A DNA stretch of 64,000 nucleotides from an uncultured Eubacteriales bacterium (GCA_910583765.1 CAJTYS010000004.1:84947-148946); one strand, 5' to 3'; positions 41,426-50,841 are shown, numbered from the stretch's first letter. Translations and numbers: made by a program. The notes: generated from the letters alone by a model not told the origin.

Positions 41426-43093
41426 TCATGCGCCTGGCAGCTCTTCATGATCTTCTTCCGTGACCGCGGATCCCAGATTAACAGAATATTTTTCTAGCTG
41501 CAGCACGATGTTATTGATCTCTGCCATTTTTTCCGGAGAAAGCTTTTCGTTAACCGCCAGGTGAGTGTTGTACAGGATCCCTTCCAGCCGCCGATGGATG
41601 TCGGAAATGTTTCTCTTGATATCAGCCAGGGTTTCACTGTCCATGGCATCCCGCAGCGCGTCTTCTTTGTTGACGATCTCATTCTTTTCCAAGATGAATT
41701 CAGAATTCCCCTGCACCACGATAGGCGTAAAGCCCAGCTTTTCTTTCACAGTTTCAGCAAACGCCTCTTTTGACTCTTGCTCCCCGTGTACCAGGAAAAT
41801 ATGCTTGGGTTCTTTCTGGAAGCCTCCCAGCCATTGCAGCAATCCATCTCGGTCAGCGTGCCCAGAAAATCCTTCCAGATTATAGATCTCCGCGTTGACC
41901 TTGATCTCTTCGCCAAATAAAGTCACTGTCTTCGCGCCCTGAACCAGCAGACGCCCCAGCGTGCCCTCTGCCTGATATCCTACAAAAATGACACTGCACC
42001 TTGGATCCCACAAATTATGTTTCAGATGGTGCCGGATTCGTCCGGCTTCGCACATGCCGCTGGCAGAAATGATCACCTTTGGCTGCCTGTCCGTGTTAAG
42101 GAACATGGATTCCTCGCTGCTCCTGGTAAACTTCAGGTTTTTGAAATCCAACGGGTTGCTTCCCTTGGTGATGGTCTCTTTCATGTCCTCGTCAAAGACC
42201 TGGGCGTTGTTTCGGAACACTTCCGTGGCCGTGGTAGCCATGGGACTGTCCACGTAGACCATGAGATTTTCCAGTTCCTTGTGATATTCTTCATTATTGT
42301 TGTAAAAATGATTGAATTCGTAGATCAGCTCCTGGGTCCTGCCCACAGCAAAGGAAGGGATGACCGTGGTGCCGCCCCGCTTGGCTGTTTTGAGAACGAT
42401 CTCCAGCAGCGTTTTCACATCCATGGCGTTCTGTGGATGCAGCCGGTTGCCATAAGTGGTTTCCATGATCACGTAGTCCGCCTTTTTGATAATGGTCGGA
42501 TCCCGCAAAATCGGCCGATCCATGACACCCAGGTCCCCAGAAAAAACGATCTTGGAAACATTGTCGTTTTCCGTGATCCACAGCTCTGTGATGGCAGAGC
42601 CTAAAATATGTCCCGCGTCATTGAACACCAGCCGCATTTCCGGATTCAGTTCAATGAGCTGATCGTAAAGAACCGGCTTGACGAATTTCAAGGCTTCCAT
42701 GGCATCGTTGCAGGTGTAAAGCGGCGCTACCAGCGGCCTTCCCGCCCGCTCGTTTTTTCGGTTCTTCCATTCCGCTTCTTTTTCATGTATGTAACCGCTG
42801 TCCTTGAGCATGACTTCCAGCAGGTCAGCAGTCGCGTCCGTGCAATAGATGGCCCCTTTGAAGCCTCGTTTCACAAGCAGTGGAATCCGTCCGCAGTGAT
42901 CAATGTGAGCATGGCTCAAAACAAGATAATCCACCTCAGCCGGATCAAAAGGAAATTCCTCATGATTCATGGCGTCCATGGCTTTGCCCCCCTGGAATTG
43001 GCCGCAGTCCAAAAGGATCTTGTGATGTTCTGTGCTGATGAGATGGCAGGAACCGGTAACGCCGGTGGCTGCTCCGCAAAACTGTATTTTCAT
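41426..43093 (-). CDS. Metallo-beta-lactamase / beta-CASP RNA-processing nuclease
   Basis: A 555-residue enzyme of the COG1236 type. The metallo-beta-lactamase core carries HAHIDHCGR (about 61-69), the H-x-H-x-D-H zinc motif, and GHILGS near 163; an inserted beta-CASP domain begins near 210 and includes the PSFAVGRTQE segment (about 246-255) and later ISASGMCEAGR and SGHAD motifs. Such proteins cleave RNA. A C-terminal helical extension (about 480-555) is unusual in length. The ATG follows AGGAGG. It stands alone between a terminator and the sigma-54 activator gene; its RNA targets are unknown. Confidence 0.9.
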   Translation of the reverse strand: MKIQFCGAATGVTGSCHLISTEHHKILLDCGQFQGGKAMDAMNHEEFPFDPAEVDYLVLSHAHIDHCGRIPLLVKRGFKGAIYCTDATADLLEVMLKDSGYIHEKEAEWKNRKNERAGRPLVAPLYTCNDAMEALKFVKPVLYDQLIELNPEMRLVFNDAGHILGSAITELWITENDNVSKIVFSGDLGVMDRPILRDPTIIKKADYVIMETTYGNRLHPQNAMDVKTLLEIVLKTAKRGGTTVIPSFAVGRTQELIYEFNHFYNNNEEYHKELENLMVYVDSPMATTATEVFRNNAQVFDEDMKETITKGSNPLDFKNLKFTRSSEESMFLNTDRQPKVIISASGMCEAGRIRHHLKHNLWDPRCSVIFVGYQAEGTLGRLLVQGAKTVTLFGEEIKVNAEIYNLEGFSGHADRDGLLQWLGGFQKEPKHIFLVHGEQESKEAFAETVKEKLGFTPIVVQGNSEFILEKNEIVNKEDALRDAMDSETLADIKRNISDIHRRLEGILYNTHLAVNEKLSPEKMAEINNIVLQLEKYSVNLGSAVTEEDHEELPGA

Positions 43094-43171
43094 AATGAGC
43101 CTCCTTTTGCTTTTCTTTCATTATACACCTATCTAGCCGCAGAAACCATAGCTATTGGGCAAAAGACGAAA

Positions 43172-43205
43172 ATCCCCTCCCAAGCCCTGATGCCTGGAAG
43201 GGGAT
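43172..43205 (-). terminator. Intrinsic terminator after the saccharopine-dehydrogenase-like gene
   Basis: ATCCCCTTCC pairs with GGGAGGGGAT (one mismatch) on the minus strand, followed by TTTTCGTCTTTT. Confidence 0.8.
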
Positions 43206-43227
43206 CTTCTATGATGTAGGTAAACAG

Positions 43228-44457
43228 TTAGCCTTCGATGCATTCTTCTTTCCATTTGTACGGATATCCGGTATCCATCATTCTCTTGAGGAAATCATCT
43301 GGATCCAGTTCATCTGAGAACACGATGCCCTTTGCCAGATCCTCACTGCCTACGATCAGTGTGCCGATAGCCAGAGGCAGTGCCACGTAAACCAGAGCAG
43401 TGCCGTACAGTTTTTTCAGTTCTGGTCCTGGGGCGTTCATCTTCGGACAGTTCGCCTTGTATGTAACCTTCTTGCCGTCTTTCTTTCCAGAAACTTCTAC
43501 GATCAGCTCAATGAACGCTGTTTTGTCAGCCTCTGCCAGCTGCTCATCTGTTGCTCCGAAAATATTGTTCTGTGGAGGCGGTACCATTGCCGCGATCACA
43601 TCCAGAGGCGCCACTTCCACGTCACCGACTTTGACTTTTTCCTGAGAGCAAAGGCCGGAAGCGTAGAAAATAGCTGGTTGATACATCATGTAATATTTAA
43701 AGTCCAGATCTTTCACACCCTTGAATGTGGATGGCATGCTGTAGATTTCTTCGTGTGAGTGATGAGTCACTGGCAGCGTGCCCACTGGTTCTGGGAAGTC
43801 GCACATTTCAATGCCGCCAAATGGAGGATACTGGACATACTTTCCATCTTCCAGCGCATAAGTCGGGCTGGCGCAGTCAACCAGAGCCTGCTTTGGAGAC
43901 CAGCCTGGATTCCATGGACGCAGCACCCAATCATACGGTCCTTCGTTTGGCATCACAGTGGCTTTGCCGATCCTCATTTTGATGCTGTCCACTTCATCCA
44001 GCTTGTTGGCGAATTTTCTAGCCAGCACATTGGTCATGCCTGGCGCGAAGCCGCATCCAAAGAGAGCTGTCAGGCCTGCTTCTTTGAATTCTTTGCACAA
44101 TGTCAGATCTTCAATGGCCTTTCCTTCCAGGAATTCATCCCAATACGGATCGTCAAAAGCAGTGTTGATATAATTGGCTTTTGCTTTGAGCGCGCCTTTC
44201 ATCACATAAGTCACCATCCAAGGCATTACCATGTCCACCACAACATCCACGCCTTCCGCGGCCTTTGCCACGTCATCTGGATCCGTGGCGTTCACAGCGC
44301 CGGTCTTTACTTTCGGGCTGTTGATCTCCTTTGCTACTGCCTGGGCTGTCTCTTCTTTCAAATCCACCAGCCTGATCTCTTCTATGGCATCCTGTCTCGC
44401 TAAAATGGACGCGCACGCGCCGCCCTGTCCGCCTGCGCCTACAATCAATACTTTCAT
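43228..44457 (-). CDS. Saccharopine dehydrogenase-like NAD(P) oxidoreductase
   Basis: A 409-residue cytoplasmic enzyme. The N-terminal Rossmann domain has the VGAGGQGGACASIL dinucleotide motif (about 6-19) and an acidic residue after strand 2 (VDLKEE, about 31-36), which favours NAD. A saccharopine-dehydrogenase C-terminal domain follows, with the GCGFAPGMTNVLA motif (about 134-146). Family members act on amino-acid-derived imines, for example in lysine metabolism, and also on carboxynorspermidine and related compounds; the substrate here is unknown. The gene has its own sigma-54 promoter and lies just downstream of a sigma-54 activator, so it is likely substrate-induced catabolism. Confidence 0.85.
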   Translation of the reverse strand: MKVLIVGAGGQGGACASILARQDAIEEIRLVDLKEETAQAVAKEINSPKVKTGAVNATDPDDVAKAAEGVDVVVDMVMPWMVTYVMKGALKAKANYINTAFDDPYWDEFLEGKAIEDLTLCKEFKEAGLTALFGCGFAPGMTNVLARKFANKLDEVDSIKMRIGKATVMPNEGPYDWVLRPWNPGWSPKQALVDCASPTYALEDGKYVQYPPFGGIEMCDFPEPVGTLPVTHHSHEEIYSMPSTFKGVKDLDFKYYMMYQPAIFYASGLCSQEKVKVGDVEVAPLDVIAAMVPPPQNNIFGATDEQLAEADKTAFIELIVEVSGKKDGKKVTYKANCPKMNAPGPELKKLYGTALVYVALPLAIGTLIVGSEDLAKGIVFSDELDPDDFLKRMMDTGYPYKWKEECIEG

Positions 44458-44512
44458 TTCAAACTCCTCCTTGCTTTTTCTATCTTTTCTGTATCATGAC
44501 GCATATAGATAG

Positions 44513-44528
44513 AGCAAAGAGTGTGCCA
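44513..44528 (-). promoter_or_regulatory. Sigma-54 promoter of the saccharopine-dehydrogenase-like gene
   Basis: TGGCACA-N4-TTGCT with GG-N10-GC spacing on the minus strand, about 55 bases before the start codon. Confidence 0.82.
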
Positions 44529-44553
44529 AGTTGTTTTCTATAGTCTGAAACCG

Positions 44554-44726
44554 TTGAAATTTCAAGGTTAAGAAGTTTTTCGTCTTTCCTGTTTCTTGCC
44601 TCTTTGAAGTAAATTTTCCATAAAAAACAAGGCGATGTGTTTCATTTTTAAAACCAATCGCCTCATCTCTCTAAATCTCATCATTTTCTGTTTCAAAATC
44701 AAAACTTTAAGTTTCAATTTTACAAC
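44554..44726 (-). promoter_or_regulatory. Upstream activator sites of the GTTTCAA type
   Basis: A perfect TTGAAATTTCAA palindrome lies at 44554-44565 and two related elements, GTTTCAAAATCAAAAC (44690-44705) and GTTTCAATTTTACAAC (44711-44726), sit close to the activator gene. They differ from the tnaA sites, consistent with a different activator. Confidence 0.45.
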
Positions 44727-44739
44727 TCTGCTGAACTTC

Positions 44740-46131
44740 TCAGTCCAAATCATACTTTTTCAGCCTGCGGGACAATGTTGACTTGTTCATTTTCAAGGCT
44801 CTAGCCACGTCGCTGGCCCGTTTGTGCTTGCCCATCATGGTTTCCAGGATGTATTTTTCGTACTCTTCCAGCAGCTGAGTCATGCTTTTATCCTCGATGT
44901 TAGAAGATCTGGCCACGGAAGTTTCCATGGGCGTGCCAATGGCCCGCTCCACTTGGAATCGGGTGATGCTGTCTCCGTCAAAGCTGATCATGATGCGCTC
45001 CATGATGTTTTCCAGCTCTCGGATGTTTCCCGGCCAATCAAAGTTCTGCAGGGCAGAGATGGCCTCTTCTGAAATATGTTTGTCCAGCCTATATTCTTTG
45101 TTGAATTGTTCCACAAAGTAGAGGGCCAGGGCCCGAATGTCTTTCTTGCGGCCTCGCAGGGGCAGCAGTTCCAAAGGCATGATGTTCAGCCGGTAGTATA
45201 GATCTCCGCGAAACGTCCCTTCTTCAATGGCCTTTTTCAAATCCATGTTGGTAGCCGCGATGAGTCGGATGTCCAAAGGAATGGTTTCCGCGCCGCCCAC
45301 CCGCATGATCTCCCGTTCCTGGAGCACTCGCAGCAGCTTTGACTGCAAATGGATGGGCAGTTCTCCGATCTCATCTAAAAACAAGGTCCCTGTGTTTGCC
45401 ATTTCAAAAAGGCCCATTTTTCCTTTTTTATCTGCGCCAGTGAACGCGCCGCCCTCATAGCCAAAGAGCTCTGATTCCATCAGGTTTTCTGGAATAGCCG
45501 CGCAGTTGACTTTGATAAAGGGCTTGCCCACCCGCTTGCTGTTCTGATAGATGAAATTGGCGAACACTTCTTTCCCTGTCCCTGACTCGCCTGTGAGCAG
45601 AACGGTCGCGTCCAGTCCAGCGATGCGCATGGCCTTTTCCGCCAGCTGTCGGGTCTCCTCATCTTCAGCGATGATATTGCCCCACATAGTGATGTTCTGC
45701 CGTTTTAGGTATTCGACCTCTTCCTTGATTTTGATATGATCGTTGTCCCGCTCCTTCAGCAGTTCTCTCAAGGTCAAAGTTTCGGTGATATCCCGCTCCG
45801 TGCTGATTACCAGATCGATCTTGTCTCCATCGTAAAGAGGCGTTCCGGTGACATAAACTTTATCGCCGTCACCTAGGTTTTGGATGATCTCTTCTTCCTT
45901 GCCGCTTTCCAAGGTCCGCAGGGTGATGGAATCCGCTACAAAGCCCATGTCTTCCAAGTCCCGCATGTTCTTGCCCAGGACTTCTTCTCGGGTCAGGCCT
46001 CCTGTTTTGCAGGATTCATCGTTGAGACACAAGGTGTTGCCCTTGCCATCGGTGATATACACCCCCACCTTCAGGCAATTCAAAATAGCCAGAACCTCCT
46101 GGTAATTGTTTTTAATGAATTTTTTGTACAT
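44740..46131 (-). CDS. PAS-domain sigma-54-dependent activator
   Basis: A 463-residue enhancer-binding protein. PAS domain at about 12-115; the AAA+ domain has GESGTGKE (about 181-188), GAFTGA (about 228-233) and FLDEIGELP (about 252-260); a Fis-type helix-turn-helix ends the protein (RASDVARALKMNKSTLSRRLKKY). It starts six bases after the malic-enzyme region begins downstream of malic enzyme in the same direction, and its own 3' end faces the sigma-54 promoter of the saccharopine-dehydrogenase-like gene 200 bases away, so that gene is the obvious target. All residues needed for sigma-54 contact are present. Confidence 0.9.
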   Translation of the reverse strand: MYKKFIKNNYQEVLAILNCLKVGVYITDGKGNTLCLNDESCKTGGLTREEVLGKNMRDLEDMGFVADSITLRTLESGKEEEIIQNLGDGDKVYVTGTPLYDGDKIDLVISTERDITETLTLRELLKERDNDHIKIKEEVEYLKRQNITMWGNIIAEDEETRQLAEKAMRIAGLDATVLLTGESGTGKEVFANFIYQNSKRVGKPFIKVNCAAIPENLMESELFGYEGGAFTGADKKGKMGLFEMANTGTLFLDEIGELPIHLQSKLLRVLQEREIMRVGGAETIPLDIRLIAATNMDLKKAIEEGTFRGDLYYRLNIMPLELLPLRGRKKDIRALALYFVEQFNKEYRLDKHISEEAISALQNFDWPGNIRELENIMERIMISFDGDSITRFQVERAIGTPMETSVARSSNIEDKSMTQLLEEYEKYILETMMGKHKRASDVARALKMNKSTLSRRLKKYDLD

Positions 46132-46136
46132 GCTTT

Positions 46137-47291
46137 TTATGCTTTCCAGGCCTGGGCCACGGCTTTTGCGATGGCCTCTGCCACGCCTGGATGAAAGGCG
46201 CTGGGAATTATGTAATCCTCGTTCAATTCCTCTTCAGGAATGATGTCCGCCAGGGCCTTTGCCGCAGCGATTTTCATATCTTCTGTGATCCGTTTTGCCC
46301 TGGCCGCCAGCGCGCCTTTGAAAATCCCCGGGAACGCCAGCACATTGTTGATCTGATTTGGAAAGTCAGAACGTCCTGTGCCCACCACTCTGGCGCCTGC
46401 CTGTTTCGCCAGGTCTGGCATGATCTCCGGCTCTGGGTTGGACATTGGGAACACAAGCGCGTCCTTTGCCATGGACGCCACCATCTCTTCTGTGACGATC
46501 CTTGGGGCAGAAACACCGATGAACACGTCCGCGCCTGCCAGCGCGTCCGCCAAAGTGCCGTTGATCATCTCCTTGTTGGTGATCCTGGCCAGTTCTTCCT
46601 TTGCTGGGGAAAGGCGGTCATCGTTTTTGGCAAGAGGGCCGATTCTATCGCAGACAATCACGTCTCCCGCACCCACGGAAAGGAGCATTTTGGCAATGGC
46701 CGCTCCTGCCGCTCCTGCGCCGCTGATAACGATTTTCAGATCTTCCCATTTCTTTCCCACGATTTTCAGGGCATTGATGATAGCCGCTGTCACCACCACA
46801 GCCGTCCCATGCTGGTCATCATGAAACACTGGAATGTCCACCTGCTCTTGGAGCTTTCTTTCGATTTCAAAGCACCTGGGGGCCGCGATGTCCTCCAGAT
46901 TAATGCCCCCAAGGGTAGGCGCGATGTTTTTGGCGATGCTTACAATCTCATCCACGTCCTGGGTTTCCAGGCAAATGGGAATGGCGTCGATCCCTGCGAA
47001 TTCTTTGAACAGCAGGGATTTTCCATCCATGACCGGAATGGAGGCCAGGCCGCCGATGTTTCCCAGGCCCAATACCGCAGAGCCGTCACTGATCACTGCC
47101 ACGGTATTGCTCTTGTTGGTGTAGCGGTAAACATCTTCCGGATTTTCGTGGATCTTTCTGCATGGCTCAGCCACTCCTGGCGTATATGCCGTGGAAAGGT
47201 CATCCTTATTCTTGACTGGAACCTTGCTCGCCACTGCCATTTTTCCCCTATGTTCCTCATGCATTTTCAAAGACTCTTTGTAATAATCCAT
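46137..47291 (-). CDS. Malic enzyme, NAD(P)-dependent
   Basis: A 384-residue cytoplasmic enzyme that oxidatively decarboxylates malate to pyruvate. The N-terminal malic domain has AYTPGVAEPC (about 35-44), with the catalytic tyrosine, and the NAD(P) domain begins after FHDDQHGTAVVVTAA (about 155-169), the metal/substrate motif, with GAGAAGAAI (about 192-200) as dinucleotide loop. Length matches short bacterial malic enzymes. It follows glnS by nine bases and precedes the sigma-54 activator by five, so it may be co-transcribed with glnS. Cofactor preference is not determined. Confidence 0.95.
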   Translation of the reverse strand: MDYYKESLKMHEEHRGKMAVASKVPVKNKDDLSTAYTPGVAEPCRKIHENPEDVYRYTNKSNTVAVISDGSAVLGLGNIGGLASIPVMDGKSLLFKEFAGIDAIPICLETQDVDEIVSIAKNIAPTLGGINLEDIAAPRCFEIERKLQEQVDIPVFHDDQHGTAVVVTAAIINALKIVGKKWEDLKIVISGAGAAGAAIAKMLLSVGAGDVIVCDRIGPLAKNDDRLSPAKEELARITNKEMINGTLADALAGADVFIGVSAPRIVTEEMVASMAKDALVFPMSNPEPEIMPDLAKQAGARVVGTGRSDFPNQINNVLAFPGIFKGALAARAKRITEDMKIAAAKALADIIPEEELNEDYIIPSAFHPGVAEAIAKAVAQAWKA

Positions 47292-47300
47292 GGCCCCTCC

Positions 47301-48959
47301 TTATTTTTTCCAGGAACTTTTCAGCCCCACGATTTTATTGAACACTTTTTCTTCATCCGTCGTCAGCTTCGCGTCAGCGATATAATAGCCGTGGCGGAAG
47401 AACTGGAACCGCTGGCCTGGCGCTGCTTTTGCCACAGACGGCTCCGCATAGCCCCAAGTTTCCTGAAGGGAATCGGGATTGAGGACATTTTCACCCTGCT
47501 CGTTTTCCACCATCAGATAATCATAATTGCGGATTTTCACCTTGACCGCTGTCTTGGCGTCCACCCAGTGGATGGTTCCCTTTACCTTGCGGCCTTCAAA
47601 ACCGCTGCCGCTCTTTGTTTCTGGGTCATACGTACAGAGCAGTTCCTTGATGGTGCCGTCTTGGTTTTTCACTACTTCATTGCAAGTGATGAAATACGCG
47701 CCTTTAAAACGGACTTCATTTCCAGGGAACAAACGGAAATATTTTTTCACCGGTTCTTCCATGAAATCCGCGCCATCCACATAAAGCTCCCTGCTGAACG
47801 GCACTTTGCGGCTGCCCATTTCCGGCACTTCCCTGTTGTTTTCGATCTCCATTTCCTCAGTCTGGTCTTCCGGGTAATTGGTGATGACGATCTTGATGGG
47901 ATCTTCCACCACATTGCGGCTCTCCACCTTGGCTTTCAAATCTTCTCTCACGCAATGCTCCAGCAGAGCCACATCCACTGTGCTGTTTGCTTTGGAAACA
48001 CCGATGCGCTCGCAGAAGTCACGGATGGCTTCCGGCGTGTACCCTCTTCTCCGCAGGCCCGCGACAGTAGGCATCCTTGGGTCGTCCCAGCCGTCTACCG
48101 TGCCCTCGTCCACCAGAGCCTTGAGATGCCGCTTGCTCATGACCGTGTTTGTCAAATTGAGCCGCGCGAATTCGATCTGCTGCGGCGGCGCTTCCCACTC
48201 TAATTCCTGGAGAACCCAGTCGTAGAGAGGTCTGTGATCTTCAAATTCCAAAGTACAGATGGAATGAGTGATGCCTTCGATCGCATCTTCAATGGGGTGG
48301 GCATAGTCGTACATGGGATAAATGCAGTACTTTCCACCAGTGTTGTGGTGTTCTGTGTGGGAAATCCGGTAAATCACCGGATCTCTCATGTTGATGTTAG
48401 GTGATGCCATGTCGATCTTGGCTCTCAGCACCTTTTCTCCGTCACCGTATTTGCCTTCTTTCATTTCCTCGAAAAGACGCAGGTTTTCTTCTACGCTCCT
48501 GTTTCTATAAGGGCTCTCTTTGCCCGACTCTTTCAGAGTTCCCCGATATTCCCGAATCTCATCTGCGTTTAGGTCGCACACGAAAGCTTTGCCCTTTTTG
48601 ATCAGACGGATGGCATATTCGTACATTTTGTCAAAGTAGTCCGATGCCCAGAGCCGGTCGTCCCACTGGAATCCCAGCCACTTTACGTCTTCTTCGATGG
48701 CCTCCACGTACTCCATGTCCTCTTTGACTGGATTGGTGTCATCGTATCTCAGGTTGCATTTTCCCTTGTATTTTTCTGCTGTGGAAAAATTAAGACAAAT
48801 GGATTTGGCATGTCCAATATGGAGATATCCGTTAGGTTCCGGTGGAAAACGAGTATGTACCCGATCTCCATACTTGCCTGCTTCCAGATCCTTGTCGATC
48901 ATGTTATGAATAAAGTTAGAAGCGCTTTCCGGCGCGCCTGCCTGTTTTGTGTCTGCCAT
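47301..48959 (-). CDS. glnS: Glutaminyl-tRNA synthetase
   Basis: A 552-residue class I aminoacyl-tRNA synthetase that charges tRNA-Gln. PPEPNGYLHIGHAKS (about 40-54) is the HIGH signature, and VMSKRHL (about 275-281) is the KMSKS counterpart; the C-terminal half is the anticodon-binding beta-barrel. I chose ATG at 48959, which has a GGAGG site five or so bases away; an earlier in-frame codon has none. Many Firmicutes make Gln-tRNA by amidotransfer instead, so presence of GlnRS in a clostridial genome suggests an acquired or retained gene, but that is not unusual enough to be sure. It heads the glnS-malic enzyme pair. Confidence 0.95.
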   Translation of the reverse strand: MADTKQAGAPESASNFIHNMIDKDLEAGKYGDRVHTRFPPEPNGYLHIGHAKSICLNFSTAEKYKGKCNLRYDDTNPVKEDMEYVEAIEEDVKWLGFQWDDRLWASDYFDKMYEYAIRLIKKGKAFVCDLNADEIREYRGTLKESGKESPYRNRSVEENLRLFEEMKEGKYGDGEKVLRAKIDMASPNINMRDPVIYRISHTEHHNTGGKYCIYPMYDYAHPIEDAIEGITHSICTLEFEDHRPLYDWVLQELEWEAPPQQIEFARLNLTNTVMSKRHLKALVDEGTVDGWDDPRMPTVAGLRRRGYTPEAIRDFCERIGVSKANSTVDVALLEHCVREDLKAKVESRNVVEDPIKIVITNYPEDQTEEMEIENNREVPEMGSRKVPFSRELYVDGADFMEEPVKKYFRLFPGNEVRFKGAYFITCNEVVKNQDGTIKELLCTYDPETKSGSGFEGRKVKGTIHWVDAKTAVKVKIRNYDYLMVENEQGENVLNPDSLQETWGYAEPSVAKAAPGQRFQFFRHGYYIADAKLTTDEEKVFNKIVGLKSSWKK

Positions 48960-49021
48960 AGCCGTTCCTCCTATTAATAATACTTGATTATTATATCCCA
49001 ATCATGGTGGTAAATGCAATG

Positions 49022-49047
49022 AAAAAGGAGCTCCAATGCTCCTTTTT
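49022..49047. terminator. Intrinsic terminator upstream of glnS
   Basis: AAAAAGGAGC pairs with GCTCCTTTTT in a perfect 10-bp stem with a six-base loop, directly after the small exported-protein gene. Confidence 0.85.
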
Positions 49048-49055
49048 CGCAAATC

Positions 49056-49262
49056 TTATTTATTCTCTCCCTGAGTGGACGCTGTCAAAAGCAACGTCTC
49101 TGTTTCCGGCGCGGAAAGCGATAAAACCTGCTGCGTCCCCGCTCCTGCCGTTTGATTGGCATAAGCAGGATGCTGGTGCAGGGTCTCACCTCCCAAGCCA
49201 ATAACGCCTACTGCCAGTAACATGGTGAATGTCGTTGCCATTACAACTGCTTTTTGCTTCAT
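49056..49262 (-). CDS. Small exported protein, unknown function
   Basis: A 68-residue protein with an N-terminal signal-like sequence: two positive residues, a hydrophobic core (about 8-22) and a possible cleavage site after residues around 35 (AYA-N). The mature part would be only about 33 residues, Ser/Thr/Gln-rich. The ATG follows a GGGG-type binding site, and a terminator follows immediately. I do not recognise a family. The short secreted peptide could be a signal or surface peptide, but nothing in the neighbourhood supports either. Confidence 0.55.
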   Translation of the reverse strand: MKQKAVVMATTFTMLLAVGVIGLGGETLHQHPAYANQTAGAGTQQVLSLSAPETETLLLTASTQGENK

Positions 49263-49430
49263 ATAGATTCCCCTTTCCCATGTGTAGTGTTATCTGTTGT
49301 TCCCTTTTGTAAGTTTATTATAGAATTGGAATGTGTCAGAAATTTGAGGAAAATCTTAAGAAATTCTGATGTTCCTCTAACATTCCCCTTAAAAAGGCAT
49401 CAGCGGATCGAATATCTAAAATTAAGAGAA

Positions 49431-49460
49431 AACCTGAAGAAGATCAGGCTCCCTCAGGTT
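49431..49460 (-). terminator. Intrinsic terminator after the thiolase gene
   Basis: AACCTGA and TCAGGTT pair around a 16-base loop, followed on the minus strand by TTCTCTTAATTTT. Confidence 0.7.
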
Positions 49461-49477
49461 CTCGTCATAACATCAAA

Positions 49478-50656
49478 CTATCTTTCAACGATCATGGATG
49501 TTCCCTGTCCGCCTCCGATACACAGAGTAGCCAGACCAGTCTTGGAGTCTCTCTTCATCATTTCATAGATCAGAGTGATGAGGATTCTGCAGCCGGACGC
49601 TCCGATTGGATGACCCAGCGCGATAGCTCCACCGTTTACATTGAGTTTTTCAGAATCAAATCCCAGATCCTTGCCTACTGCTACGGACTGTGCGGCGAAA
49701 GCTTCGTTTGCTTCGATCAGGTCGATGTCATCAATGGTCATTCCTGCCTTGTCCAGCGCTTTTCTGCAAGCTGGAATCGGTCCAACGCCCATGATTTTAG
49801 GATCTACGCCTGCGGACGCATAAGATTTGATGGTGCACAGAGGCTTGATTCCCAGTTCGTCAGCCTTTTCCTTGGACATTACAACCACTGCCGCGGCTGA
49901 GTCGTTGATACCGGAAGCGTTTGCCGCTGTTACGATACCGTCTTTTTTGAACGCTGGTCTCAGCTTGCTGATGCTTTCTTTGGTTACGCCGTCTTTTGGA
50001 TATTCGTCTGTGTCAAAGATTTTTGGATCACCTTTTCTCTGCGGGATTTCCACAGGAACGATTTCATCCTTGAATCTTCCAGCCTTAACAGCAGCGACTG
50101 CCTTCTGCTGGGAAGCTGCCGCGAACTCGTCCAGTTCTTCTCTTGTCAGGCCCCATTCTTCCGCTACGTTTTCTGCTGTGATACCCATGTGATAGTTGTT
50201 GAACGCGTCTGTCAGACCATCGTTTACCATCATGTCAACCATCTGAGTATTGTTCATTCTCGCGCCCCATCTTCCAGCTGGCATTGCATAAGCTGCCATG
50301 GACATGTTTTCCGCGCCGCCCGCGATGATGATGTCAGCGTCTCCTGCTTTGATCATCTGTGCCGCCAGGGATACGGTTCTCAGTCCGGATCCGCATACTT
50401 TGTTCATGGTCATTGCTGGCACTTCTTTCGGGATCCCAGCGTCCATTGCGATCTGTCTTGCCACGTTCTGTCCCAGCGCGCCCTGTAATACGCAGCCCAG
50501 AACCACTTCATCGATTTCTTCCGGCTTGATGCCTGCTCTTTTAATGGCTTCTTTCACTGCGATCGCGCCCAGTGTCCTTGCTGGTACGGTCTTCAGTGAT
50601 CCGCCAAAACTGCCGATTGGTGTTCTTGCTGCGCTTGCGATTACAACATCTCTCAT
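49478..50656 (-). CDS. Acetyl-CoA acetyltransferase (thiolase)
   Basis: A 392-residue thiolase; it condenses two acetyl-CoA to acetoacetyl-CoA, or the reverse, in butyrate-type or ketone metabolism. The acylated cysteine is in NKVCGSGL (about 85-92), the histidine in NVNGGAIALGHPIGASG (about 340-356), and the second cysteine in CIGGGQG (about 377-383). Length is standard. A leader of about 90 bases contains a GCACG-GCAA-CGTGC hairpin with a GNRA loop next to the ribosome binding site. The gene is monocistronic with its own promoter and terminator. Confidence 0.96.
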   Translation of the reverse strand: MRDVVIASAARTPIGSFGGSLKTVPARTLGAIAVKEAIKRAGIKPEEIDEVVLGCVLQGALGQNVARQIAMDAGIPKEVPAMTMNKVCGSGLRTVSLAAQMIKAGDADIIIAGGAENMSMAAYAMPAGRWGARMNNTQMVDMMVNDGLTDAFNNYHMGITAENVAEEWGLTREELDEFAAASQQKAVAAVKAGRFKDEIVPVEIPQRKGDPKIFDTDEYPKDGVTKESISKLRPAFKKDGIVTAANASGINDSAAAVVVMSKEKADELGIKPLCTIKSYASAGVDPKIMGVGPIPACRKALDKAGMTIDDIDLIEANEAFAAQSVAVGKDLGFDSEKLNVNGGAIALGHPIGASGCRILITLIYEMMKRDSKTGLATLCIGGGQGTSMIVER

Positions 50657-50681
50657 TTTTCATGTCCTCCTTAAATTTTCC

Positions 50682-50695
50682 GCACGTTGCCGTGC
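50682..50695 (-). promoter_or_regulatory. GNRA-loop hairpin in the thiolase leader
   Basis: On the minus strand GCACG-GCAA-CGTGC, a five-bp stem closed by a GNRA tetraloop, about 13 bases before the GGAGG site. It may stabilise the message or affect initiation. Confidence 0.45.
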
Positions 50696-50745
50696 CAAAA
50701 TAACTGTGTTAGAGCTTCAGCTAATTACTGCTTGTCTTCCTTAAA

Positions 50746-50773
50746 ATATTATCACAAATTTCCAGAATCGCAA
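50746..50773 (-). promoter_or_regulatory. Possible sigma-A promoter of the thiolase gene
   Basis: TTGCGA, a 16-base spacer and TAATAT on the minus strand, about 90 bases before the start codon. Confidence 0.4.
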
Positions 50774-50841
50774 GCATTCTCAGCAAAAACTCATGAATAT
50801 CTTACTAGTTTTTTTCTATATGGCAGAAAAAAACTGTTAAG

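Noticed and set aside
50682..50700. TGGCACG-like sequence upstream of the thiolase gene as a sigma-54 promoter
   Set aside because: The GG to GC spacing is eleven bases, not ten; the sequence is better explained as a GCACG-GCAA-CGTGC hairpin.
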